NCBI GenBank assembly: GCA_015660155.1
Contig: DQLO01000034.1
Coordinates: 1 to 5,676, forward strand
Source of the DNA: Verrucomicrobiota bacterium
Lineage (GTDB): Bacteria > Verrucomicrobiota > Verrucomicrobiia > Limisphaerales > UBA1100
Direction of reading: 5' to 3'
DNA: 5,676 bases
Below are positions 1-5,676 of the stretch, piece after piece. The notes below the pieces were generated by a model that was given only the letters and a program-made list of their open reading frames with translations, had not been told where the DNA came from and made no database searches. How positions within the stretch are numbered: position 1 is the first letter of the stretch; the number at the start of each line of letters is the position of its first letter. A program made the translations under genes and the position numbers.

Positions 1-578
1 CCCATCAATTGGTCGGGACTGTCGAACCCCATCGACTCCAAATAGGCCTCGGAGATGATGCACTCGTGCGCGTCGATGGACGAGAAACCCGGGCCGCTGG
101 AAAGCACTTGCGCTCCGGCATCGATCCACGGCACCACGATGGTATCGAACTCGCGCGTGTCGTCGTCGAGCTGCACCGAACGCGCCAGCACGAACACTTT
201 CGGTTGCACGCGTTCCACGCCATCGATCTTGCGCATTTTTTCCACCATCTCATTTTCGATGGTCTTGATTTTCAGCGAGCCAAAAAAATCATCCTCCTTT
301 TCCTTCTTAATTTCCTGCGGTGCCTTGCCGATGTTTTTGAACATACTGCGCGCCGCGCGATCGGGTCGCCCCCCTTTCTTGGGCCACGCCTCCACCGTGA
401 GCGGGTTGGCCACTGCGCGCACTTGTTGATCGAGAAAAAACGAAAGGCCGTTCCCCAGCGAAACGGTTGTCACCACCGCCAACGCGCCGATGATCACGCC
501 CACCATCGTGAGTGCCGTGCGCATTTTTTTGCGCGTCAAGTTCAGGAAAACGTCATGGAGCAAATCGCGCGTCTTCAT
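1..578 (-). CDS. MacB/FtsX-type ABC transporter permease (5' part, runs off the left edge)
   Basis: Inner-membrane permease that would pair with the ATPase encoded just upstream in a MacB/LolCDE-like exporter. The minus-strand frame is open from the ATG at 578 to the window edge, giving 192 codons without a stop. Residues 12-44 show the family N-terminus: a basic stretch (LTRKKMR, 14-20) followed by a first membrane segment (about 22-41) ending in SLGNGL. This is the typical start of MacB/FtsX-like permeases. After it comes the beginning of the MacB_PCD-type extracytoplasmic domain, including IDGVERVQP (118-126), which matches the usual 'PGV..V.P' element. A charged stretch (about 88-116, rich in Lys and Glu) lies in between. 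The family is usually near 400 residues, so the three C-terminal membrane segments should lie beyond the edge. The start overlaps the ATPase stop by 4 bp (ATGA), indicating translational coupling. The transported substrate cannot be told; lipoprotein, peptide or drug export are all possible in this family. Confidence 0.9.
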   Translation of the reverse strand, partial: MKTRDLLHDVFLNLTRKKMRTALTMVGVIIGALAVVTTVSLGNGLSFFLDQQVRAVANPLTVEAWPKKGGRPDRAARSMFKNIGKAPQEIKKEKEDDFFGSLKIKTIENEMVEKMRKIDGVERVQPKVFVLARSVQLDDDTREFDTIVVPWIDAGAQVLSSGPGFSSIDAHECIISEAYLESMGFDSPDQLM

Positions 579-1261
579 GGCTTCACCGTCTCCTCAATCA
601 ATTTCCCGCTGCCCAGCCGAAACTGTCGCCGCGTGCGGTCGGCCACCAGCGGATTGTGCGTCACCATCACCATCGTCATTTTTTGGTCCGCATTGAGTTT
701 CACCAAAATCTCGATGATCTCTTGTCCAATTTTTTCATCGAGATTCCCCGTGGGCTCATCGGCCAGCACGAGTTTGGGTCGATTGGAAAGCGCGCGCGCG
801 ATGGCTACCCGTTGGCGTTCGCCGCCGGAAAGTTGATTGGGCAAATGCCCGCCGCGATGGCCGAGCCCCACCAGCTCAATCAACTCCCGCGCGCGGGCGC
901 GGCGCTCGATGCGATCTACTCCGGCGAGCTTGAGGGGCACCTCCACATTTTCCTCCGCTGTGAGATGGCCCAGCAAAAAGAAATCCTGAAAAATAAATCC
1001 CACCGAATCGCGCCGGTAAGCCGCCAATTCATCGGCGGACTTCGTTTCCAGCGCCTCGCCGTGCACGCTCACGCGCCCCGCCGTGGCTGTGTCCAGCCCG
1101 CCCAGCAACGCCAGCAGCGTGGACTTGCCCGAACCGCTCGGCCCCACCACCGCCGCCAGCTCACCCTCCGGCACCGACAGGCTCAAGCCGTCCAAGGCCC
1201 GCACCTCCCCATCGCCCACGCGATAAACGCGCGTCAAATTCTCTGCCTCAATGGCTGCCAT
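575..1261 (-). CDS. ABC transporter ATP-binding protein, LolD/MacB family
   Basis: Cytoplasmic ATPase of 228 residues, the normal length for a stand-alone LolD/MacB-type subunit. It would hydrolyse ATP to drive the adjacent permease. All nucleotide-binding motifs are intact: Walker A GPSGSGKST (40-48), Q-loop Gln92 in FQDFF, signature LSGGERQR (144-151), Walker B LVLADEP with catalytic Glu169 (164-170), D-loop GNLD (172-175) and H-loop His202 in VTHNP. The N-terminal pattern VYRVGDGEVRALDGLSL (13-29) is typical of the LolD/MacB/YknY branch. The ATG at 1261 fits the family N-terminus (MAAIEAENLTRVY), though no clear Shine-Dalgarno precedes it. It starts 41 bp after the cytochrome-type gene stops and overlaps the permease start by 4 bp, so it probably belongs to the same transcript as both. 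Family assignment is secure; LolD and MacB cannot be separated from this sequence, and no MacA-like adaptor gene is in view. Confidence 0.95.
   Translation of the reverse strand: MAAIEAENLTRVYRVGDGEVRALDGLSLSVPEGELAAVVGPSGSGKSTLLALLGGLDTATAGRVSVHGEALETKSADELAAYRRDSVGFIFQDFFLLGHLTAEENVEVPLKLAGVDRIERRARARELIELVGLGHRGGHLPNQLSGGERQRVAIARALSNRPKLVLADEPTGNLDEKIGQEIIEILVKLNADQKMTMVMVTHNPLVADRTRRQFRLGSGKLIEETVKP
590..595 (-). promoter_or_regulatory. Possible ribosome binding site for the permease
   Basis: On the minus strand GAGGAG lies inside the end of the ATPase gene, 11 nt before the permease ATG at 578. The spacing is slightly long. It is the only Shine-Dalgarno-like sequence I found in front of any gene in the window, and it supports the ATG at 578. 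It may also be chance, since the bases encode Glu-Glu in the ATPase. Confidence 0.4.
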
Positions 1262-1302
1262 TTTTTGGGTTTACGCCGTAGCGCGGGAGAGGGTTACCAA
1301 GC
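1262..1302. other. 41-bp gap between the cytochrome-type gene and the ABC ATPase
   Basis: A short spacer on the minus strand. No stem-loop followed by a T-run is visible, so there is no sign of a terminator separating the two genes, and no Shine-Dalgarno precedes the ATPase ATG; an A-run (AAAAAA) directly abuts it. This favours read-through from the cytochrome-type gene into the ABC genes, but a weak internal promoter cannot be excluded. Confidence 0.5.
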
Positions 1303-4185
1303 CTAATTCAAAAACACAAACTCCTTCACGTTGAACAGCACGTGGCAGAGATCGGCCCAGGATTTTTCGGCGGGTTGTTTTTCGCCGTGGGCTTTGGCTT
1401 GGGTTTGGAGGAAGGCGGTGGCGGCTTGTTGTTCGTTCGCGTTGGGGGGGCGGCCGAAGGCGGTTTCGTAGGCGGCGCGGATGCGAGCGGGTTCGTTCAC
1501 GGCGAGAATGCGTTTGGCCCAAAGTGTGGATTGCTCGACCACGAAAGGATCGTTCATCAAAATCAGCGCTTGGGCGGGGACGTTGGACGAAGTGCGGCGG
1601 CCGAAGGTGGAAAGCGGAAAGGGCTGATCAAAAGCCTGCATCATGGGCGAAAGAAAATTGCGGCGCACTTCCTGATAAATCGTGCGGCGGCCCGCGCCAT
1701 CAACCGGCCCTTTGCGCCCCGGACGGCCGCGGCCTTCCATAAATGGAGTGAGATGCACGGCCACGGGCGGGCCGTACATTTTTTTGTCGAACCGGCCGGA
1801 CACTGCGAGGATCGCATCGCGGATGGCTTCGCCTTCCAGCCGCCGCACGCGCATGCGGTGGAGCAGCACGTTGGCGGCGTCCTTGGTTTCGGTGGCGGCG
1901 GCGGCGGGTTTGCTGCTCAATTGGTACGTGCGCGAAAGCATTATTTCGCGGATGAGTTTTTTGGTGGACCAACGGTTTTCAACCAGCCGATTCGCCAGCC
2001 AATCAAGCAGTTCCGGATGCGTCGGGGCTTCGCCGAGCACGCCAAAATTATCCGTGCTCGGCACAATGCCGCGCCCGAGGAGGTGATGCCAAATGCGATT
2101 GGCGTACACGCGGGCGGTGAGGGGGTTGGCGGCATCGGCGAGGTGATTGGCCAATGCGATGCGACCCGAACCGGCGGGCATCGGCGGATGTTCGCCGACC
2201 AGCGCGGTGAGGAAACGCCGCGGCACTTCCGGCCCAAGATTGCCGTGCCTGCCGCGAATGAATACTTTTTCATTCCGCGCCGTGCCCTCGAGCATCACCG
2301 GCACCGTGGCGGGGCGCGGCACGGCGTTGGCGAGTTGCTGATATTTTTTTAACAACGCCTCCGCTTCCGCGCCACTCGGCTTGATGAGTTCAGCCAACTT
2401 TGGCAACGCACCGGCGGGCGGCCTGCCATTCGCGGAAAGCCAAAGCTGCTGCACCGCCGCGTAACCGTCGGGCTTCAACCCTTTGCCGTTGTGATTTGCG
2501 ATGGAGAGGTCGACGATTTCCAAATAGCAGTGATGGCCTTTCCACATCGTCACGTTGAAGGTCACCCAATGCGGTTGCTCGTTGTTGAGCGTGCGGGTGT
2601 TGCCGCCGTAAATTGGATTTTGAATGATTTTGAAATTATCAATCACCACATTCACGCGCACATCGCGGCCGAGCGCGAGCAGGTGAATATGTTTTTCCGT
2701 AATCTCAAAAGTCTGCGACCGAAGCGTGCCCTGAAATTTTCGGCCTATCAGCCCGCTGTGCAGCCAATCCACCGGCACGCCACGAAGGCCACCGGCTTCC
2801 ACGGTGAACTCGCCCGTCTTCGTCAGTGCGTTCGCCCACGCCGCGCCATCGGCAAACCAATCTTTGCCGTGAGTGCGGCGAATGTCGGAAATCAATCGAT
2901 ACCCCTTCGGCGCCGCAGTGGCTTTGGGCGCAGCGGCGGGCTTGAGTTGGGCCGCAAAAGTTTTTTCCAACGCGCCTTTAATTTCCGCCAATGCCTTCTG
3001 CGTATCGCCAAACTTCGCGGGGCCTTCCACCGAGCCGTGCGAAAAACTGCTACTTTCGATCATGCCGTACAGCGCATAAAAATCGCGCGTGCTGATGGCG
3101 TCGAACTTGTGGTCGTGGCAACGTGCGCAGGCGATAGTCATTCCCTGAAACGCTTTGCCGATGACGTCGATTTGGTTGTCGATGGTTTCGGCTTGGTACG
3201 CGCGGATGTCCACCGGCGAGTGGCAATGCTGGCCGAGCCACCACCACGCCGTGGCGAGGCGGCTCTCGTTCCAGCCGCCATTCTTTGCAAAGCGCGGTTT
3301 GATTTGGTCGCCCGCGATGTGTTCTTTTACAAAGCGATCATACGGCACGTCGGCATTGAAGGCGCGGATGACATAATCGCGATAGCGCCACACCTCCTGA
3401 TTTTGGAAATCGAATTCGTGGCCGAAGGTTTCCGCGTAGCGCACGAGGTCCAGCCAATGTCGCGCCCATCGTTCGCCGAAATGCGGCGAGGCGAGCAGAC
3501 CGTCGATGAGATTTTCGATTGCCGATTGGCGATTGATGATTGCGGCCTTCTCAAAAGCTGCGATGGCTTTCGGCGTGGGAGGCAAACCGGTGAGGTCAAA
3601 ATACGCGCGGCGGATGAAGGTGCGGTTTGATGCGGGGCCAGCGGGTTTAAGTTTTGCCGCCTCGAGTTTGGCGAGGATGAAATGGTCAATCGGCGAGGCG
3701 GGCCAATCGGTTTGTTTCACTTTGGGCGGCGTTTGCTTTTTGACCGGGTGCCACGCCCAATGCTCGGCGCGGCGCTGGGCGAGGTTGAATTTTTTTTGGG
3801 TGCCGTCCGCCACGGATTCCTTGGGCCACGGCGCGGCGCGTTTCACCCACTCGGTGAGGTCAGCGATTTGCGCGGCGGTCAACTTGCCGCGCGGTGGCAT
3901 TTCTAAATCCACGTTGTCATAGCCGATCGCCTCGATGAGGCGGCTTTGCTCCGGCTTGCCCGAAACAATCGCCGCACCACTGTCGCCGCCTTTCAGCACG
4001 CCCGCGCGATGGTCCAGCCGCAGGCCGCCCTTGAGTTTTTTTGATTTCGCGCTGTGGCATTTGTAGCAATGCTCGGCGAGCACGGGGCGGATTTTCTTTT
4101 CAAAAAACTCCAAATCCGCTGATGCAAATTCGGCGGCGACGACCGGCAGCGCGGTCAGTAAAATCAATGGGAAGAAATATCTCAT
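1303..4185 (-). CDS. Secreted PSCyt1-DUF1549-DUF1553 domain protein (planctomycete-type cytochrome c)
   Basis: A 960-residue protein that looks complete. A signal peptide covers about residues 1-18 (hydrophobic core, then VVAA before EF), so it should be exported. A PSCyt1 domain follows (about 25-120) with a heme c motif CYKCH (40-44) and a possible axial Met96 in MPP. DUF1549 (PSCyt2) spans about 163-376 and includes LTGLPPTP (198-205), ASPHFGERWARHWLDLVRYAE (232-252, near-invariant in the family) and a second CxxCH, CARCH (353-357). An Ala/Pro-rich linker (about 412-427) leads to an unassigned segment (about 428-600). DUF1553 (PSD1) spans about 672-955 with NPLTARVYANRIWHHLLGRG (687-706), SSNVPAQAL (866-874) and the typical ending WADLCHVLFNVKEF (943-956). 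The family is abundant in Planctomycetota and Verrucomicrobiota, but its biochemical role is not established; redox or polysaccharide-related roles have been proposed. The start overlaps the upstream lipoprotein stop (ATGA) and has no Shine-Dalgarno, so it probably relies on coupling. A heptanucleotide repeat lies within the DUF1549 part. Confidence 0.95.
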   Translation of the reverse strand: MRYFFPLILLTALPVVAAEFASADLEFFEKKIRPVLAEHCYKCHSAKSKKLKGGLRLDHRAGVLKGGDSGAAIVSGKPEQSRLIEAIGYDNVDLEMPPRGKLTAAQIADLTEWVKRAAPWPKESVADGTQKKFNLAQRRAEHWAWHPVKKQTPPKVKQTDWPASPIDHFILAKLEAAKLKPAGPASNRTFIRRAYFDLTGLPPTPKAIAAFEKAAIINRQSAIENLIDGLLASPHFGERWARHWLDLVRYAETFGHEFDFQNQEVWRYRDYVIRAFNADVPYDRFVKEHIAGDQIKPRFAKNGGWNESRLATAWWWLGQHCHSPVDIRAYQAETIDNQIDVIGKAFQGMTIACARCHDHKFDAISTRDFYALYGMIESSSFSHGSVEGPAKFGDTQKALAEIKGALEKTFAAQLKPAAAPKATAAPKGYRLISDIRRTHGKDWFADGAAWANALTKTGEFTVEAGGLRGVPVDWLHSGLIGRKFQGTLRSQTFEITEKHIHLLALGRDVRVNVVIDNFKIIQNPIYGGNTRTLNNEQPHWVTFNVTMWKGHHCYLEIVDLSIANHNGKGLKPDGYAAVQQLWLSANGRPPAGALPKLAELIKPSGAEAEALLKKYQQLANAVPRPATVPVMLEGTARNEKVFIRGRHGNLGPEVPRRFLTALVGEHPPMPAGSGRIALANHLADAANPLTARVYANRIWHHLLGRGIVPSTDNFGVLGEAPTHPELLDWLANRLVENRWSTKKLIREIMLSRTYQLSSKPAAAATETKDAANVLLHRMRVRRLEGEAIRDAILAVSGRFDKKMYGPPVAVHLTPFMEGRGRPGRKGPVDGAGRRTIYQEVRRNFLSPMMQAFDQPFPLSTFGRRTSSNVPAQALILMNDPFVVEQSTLWAKRILAVNEPARIRAAYETAFGRPPNANEQQAATAFLQTQAKAHGEKQPAEKSWADLCHVLFNVKEFVFLN
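3517..3544. repeat. Four-copy heptanucleotide tandem repeat (GATTGNN) inside the DUF1549 coding region
   Basis: Read on the plus strand, four abutting 7-mers occur: GATTGCC, GATTGGC, GATTGAT and GATTGCG. All share GATTG and differ only in the last two bases. Because three units equal seven codons, the array stays in frame; on the coding (minus) strand it supplies the peptide AAIINRQSAIE (214-224 region) between LPPTP and ASPHFGERW. Other members of the family generally have an unrelated sequence at this spot, from memory something like 'spdAyeklvDrLL'. The repeat is directly visible; an origin by slippage or by insertion of a dispersed repeat is inference. Confidence 0.75.
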
Positions 4186-4595
4186 TTCGGGTTTTCAGTT
4201 TCCGTTTTTGTGATGCCGCCGTGTTGGCGCAGGAAATCGGAAATCTCGGGATGTTCCGCCGCAAGATCGAGCGGCCGATCACCGGCACGATCTTTCGAGT
4301 TCACCTTCGCGCCATTGGCCACCAGCAATTTGACCACCGCCAAATGACCATCGCGCGCGGCAAGATGCAAGGGCGTCCAAGCGGGGCCGTACGCCGTGGC
4401 GTTCACCTTCGCGCCGTCGGCGATGAGTTGTTTGGCGGCAATGGCATCGCCGGATTGGGCGGCTTGGTGAAGCGGTTTGGGGTCGTTGATGAAGGGACGG
4501 ATGATCACATACTGGATACCGGTGGAAATGGCGGTGCAACCGGCAAACAGCGTAGTGGCCAAAACGAGCAATGTAATTCGGGCAAGCATCTGCAT
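4182..4595 (-). CDS. Small ankyrin-repeat lipoprotein
   Basis: A 137-residue protein in the ATG-initiated form chosen here. The frame also extends to a TTG at 4625, but starting at the ATG at 4595 gives a textbook lipoprotein signal: one Arg near the start, a hydrophobic core (LLVLATTL) and the lipobox FAGC with Cys20 as the lipidation site. An ATG at 4589 would work nearly as well. After a short spacer come about three ankyrin repeats: PLHQAAQSGD...GAKVN (41-65), TPLHLAARDGHLAVVKLLVA with GAKVN (74-99) and a shorter RPLDLAAEHPEISDFLRQHGG (107-127). The C-terminal tail is polar. Ankyrin repeats usually mediate protein-protein contacts, so a scaffold role on the outer face of a membrane is plausible. 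Its TGA overlaps the ATG of the cytochrome-type gene by 4 bp, linking the two translationally. No Shine-Dalgarno is visible. No specific function can be assigned. Confidence 0.88.
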   Translation of the reverse strand: MQMLARITLLVLATTLFAGCTAISTGIQYVIIRPFINDPKPLHQAAQSGDAIAAKQLIADGAKVNATAYGPAWTPLHLAARDGHLAVVKLLVANGAKVNSKDRAGDRPLDLAAEHPEISDFLRQHGGITKTETENPK

Positions 4596-4678
4596 CGAGT
4601 GTACGACGTGGCTTGGGAAAATCAATGCACGCTTTGCTTGGATTGCGGGGCGATTTTGCGCATCGTCGCGGGCCTTTG
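4596..4678. promoter_or_regulatory. 83-bp divergent intergenic region between the lipoprotein unit and mqo
   Basis: This is the only non-coding stretch between the two divergent transcription units, so promoters for both should lie here or in the neighbouring coding ends. I found no convincing -35/-10 pair for mqo. On the minus strand TTGATT and TACACT are separated by 16 bp (about 4598-4625), but that would start transcription at or within the chosen lipoprotein start codon, so it is weak. No hairpin, operator-like palindrome or Shine-Dalgarno stands out. The regulatory role is inferred from gene orientation only. Confidence 0.45.
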
Positions 4679-5676
4679 ATGAGTGATTCCAAACACATTG
4701 ATAATCCGGACGTCGTGTTAATCGGCAGTGGCGTGATGAGTGCCACGCTGGGCGCGTTGTTGAAAAAACTGCAGCCGGATTTGAAAATTCAGCTTTATGA
4801 GGTGACCAAGGAGTTGGCGCAGGAAAGTTCGAACGGCTGGCACAACGCGGGCACGGGGCACGCGGGGCTTTGCGAGCTGAGCTACACGCCCGATCGCGGC
4901 GCGGATGGCGAGGTGGATGTGAGCAAGGCGATCGAGATTTTCGAGCAGTTCGAGCAGTCGAAATATTTCTGGGGCTACGCGGTGCGCAACGGGATGATTG
5001 ATGATCCCAAAAAATTCGTGAACGCCCTGCCGCACATCGCGTTTGTTTACGGGCAGGAGCAGGTGGATTTTCTCAAATCGCGGCACGCGGGGATGAGCGC
5101 CCATCACTTTTTCAGTAGCATGGAATACACGGACGATCGCGAAACTATCCGCGATTGGGCACCGCTGCTGCTGGCCGGTCGCGATGACACGCCCATCGCC
5201 GCCACCAAAATGGATCGCGGCACCGACGTAAATTTTGGCGCGTTGTCCGAGCTGCTCGTGGAATGGCTCGGCCAACAAGATGGCTGCGGCTACACGCTGC
5301 GGCATCGCGTCACCGATCTCACCCGCACGCGGGAAGGTTGGGCCGTGGAGGTGAAGGATAATAAAACCGGCCGCAAGTTTACTAATCAGACGAAGTTTGT
5401 ATTTATCGGCGCGGGTGGCGGCAGTTTGCCGTTGCTGCAAAAATCCGGCATCGCCGAGAGCAAAGGTTTCGGCGGATTCCCCATCGGCGGCCAATGGCTC
5501 GTGTGCCACAAACCGGAACTCGTGAAACAACACGAAGCCAAAGTGTACGGAATGTCGCCCGGCGCCGCGCCGACGATGGCCGTGCCGCACATCGACACGC
5601 GGATTATTGATGGCAAAAAATCCCTCCTCTTCGGCCCGTACGCCGCGTGGACCACTAAATTTTTGCACGAAGGCGG
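4679..5676 (+). CDS. mqo: Malate:quinone oxidoreductase (5' part, runs off the right edge)
   Basis: FAD-dependent, membrane-associated enzyme that oxidises malate to oxaloacetate and passes electrons to the quinone pool, joining the TCA cycle to respiration. The frame is open for 332 codons to the window edge; the family is usually near 490-550 residues, so about two thirds is present. The N-terminus shows the FAD-binding Rossmann motif VVLIGSGVMSATLG (12-25) with an acidic residue at the end of strand 2 (LYEV, 39-42). Family signatures follow: ESSNGWHNAGTGHAGLCEL (49-67), GTDVNFGAL (181-189), FIGAGGGSLPLLQKSGI (242-258), GFGGFPIGGQWLV (263-275), a VPHIDTR element (302-308) and LLFGPYA (316-322). 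The ATG at 4679 places the Rossmann motif about 16 residues in, as expected; no Shine-Dalgarno is visible. It diverges from the lipoprotein unit and has no evident functional tie to it. The assignment to Mqo is firm; the C-terminal part could not be examined. Confidence 0.96.
   Translation, partial: MSDSKHIDNPDVVLIGSGVMSATLGALLKKLQPDLKIQLYEVTKELAQESSNGWHNAGTGHAGLCELSYTPDRGADGEVDVSKAIEIFEQFEQSKYFWGYAVRNGMIDDPKKFVNALPHIAFVYGQEQVDFLKSRHAGMSAHHFFSSMEYTDDRETIRDWAPLLLAGRDDTPIAATKMDRGTDVNFGALSELLVEWLGQQDGCGYTLRHRVTDLTRTREGWAVEVKDNKTGRKFTNQTKFVFIGAGGGSLPLLQKSGIAESKGFGGFPIGGQWLVCHKPELVKQHEAKVYGMSPGAAPTMAVPHIDTRIIDGKKSLLFGPYAAWTTKFLHEG

Noticed and set aside
9..836. Long plus-strand open frame (275 codons) over the ABC genes
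   Set aside because: It lies antisense to the ATPase and permease, both with intact family motifs. Its translation is His/Arg-rich with no recognisable domain, as expected for a shadow frame in GC-rich DNA.
1342..3630. Long plus-strand open frames (336 codons at 1342-2352 and 379 codons at 2491-3630) opposite the cytochrome-type gene
   Set aside because: The minus-strand frame encodes continuous conserved domains throughout; the antisense translations show no domain, signal or motif.
2344..3797. A-rich runs on the coding strand at 2344-2350 and 3790-3797 that resemble A AAA AAA frameshift sites
   Set aside because: The zero frame continues through conserved domains to the normal C-terminus, and I saw no stimulatory stem-loop or meaningful alternative-frame product. 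They are simply Lys-Lys codons.
4596..4625. N-terminal extension of the ankyrin lipoprotein to a TTG at 4625
   Set aside because: The extra ten residues would precede a signal peptide that is already complete from the ATG at 4595, and no ribosome binding site supports the TTG.
4598..4625. TTGATT and TACACT with 16-bp spacing as a sigma70-type promoter for the lipoprotein unit
   Set aside because: Each box matches the consensus at only four of six positions, and the implied transcription start falls at or after the chosen start codon.
4718..5668. Minus-strand open frame of 316 codons opposite mqo
   Set aside because: The plus-strand frame carries all the Mqo signatures across this stretch; the antisense product resembles nothing and is a codon-bias artefact.

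Overview
The window reads as part of a chromosome from the Planctomycetes-Verrucomicrobia-Chlamydiae group, most likely a Verrucomicrobiota member. The main evidence is a large secreted protein combining planctomycete-type cytochrome (PSCyt1), DUF1549 and DUF1553 domains, a family strongly enriched in Planctomycetota and Verrucomicrobiota. Moderately high GC and scarce Shine-Dalgarno motifs agree with this. The phylum is an inference from family distribution; no rRNA or marker gene is present.

Layout: positions 1 to 4595 hold four genes on the minus strand, read from right to left. They are a small ankyrin-repeat lipoprotein (4182-4595), the 960-residue PSCyt1/DUF1549/DUF1553 protein (1303-4185), a LolD/MacB-type ABC ATPase (575-1261), and the N-terminal third or so of a MacB/FtsX-type ABC permease that leaves the window (1-578). 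Two of the three junctions are 4-bp ATGA start/stop overlaps; the third is a 41-bp gap. This looks like one co-transcribed, partly translationally coupled unit. From 4679 to the right edge, on the plus strand, is the first two thirds of a malate:quinone oxidoreductase (mqo), divergent from the unit and separated from it by 83 bp.

How they may work together: the lipoprotein and the cytochrome-type protein both carry export signals and should act outside the cytoplasm. The ABC pair forms the energy-coupling and membrane part of a MacB/LolCDE-like exporter. A joint role at the cell envelope is suggested only by gene order and overlap. mqo is a respiratory-chain enzyme and appears to be an unrelated divergent neighbour.

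The gene families are all known. The points worth a second look are the ATGA-coupled ankyrin lipoprotein and cytochrome pair, the absence of the usual DUF1501 partner next to the DUF1553 gene, an unassigned roughly 175-residue segment inside the large protein, and a four-copy heptanucleotide tandem repeat in frame in the DUF1549 domain. No RNA gene, insertion sequence, CRISPR array or clear terminator was seen.
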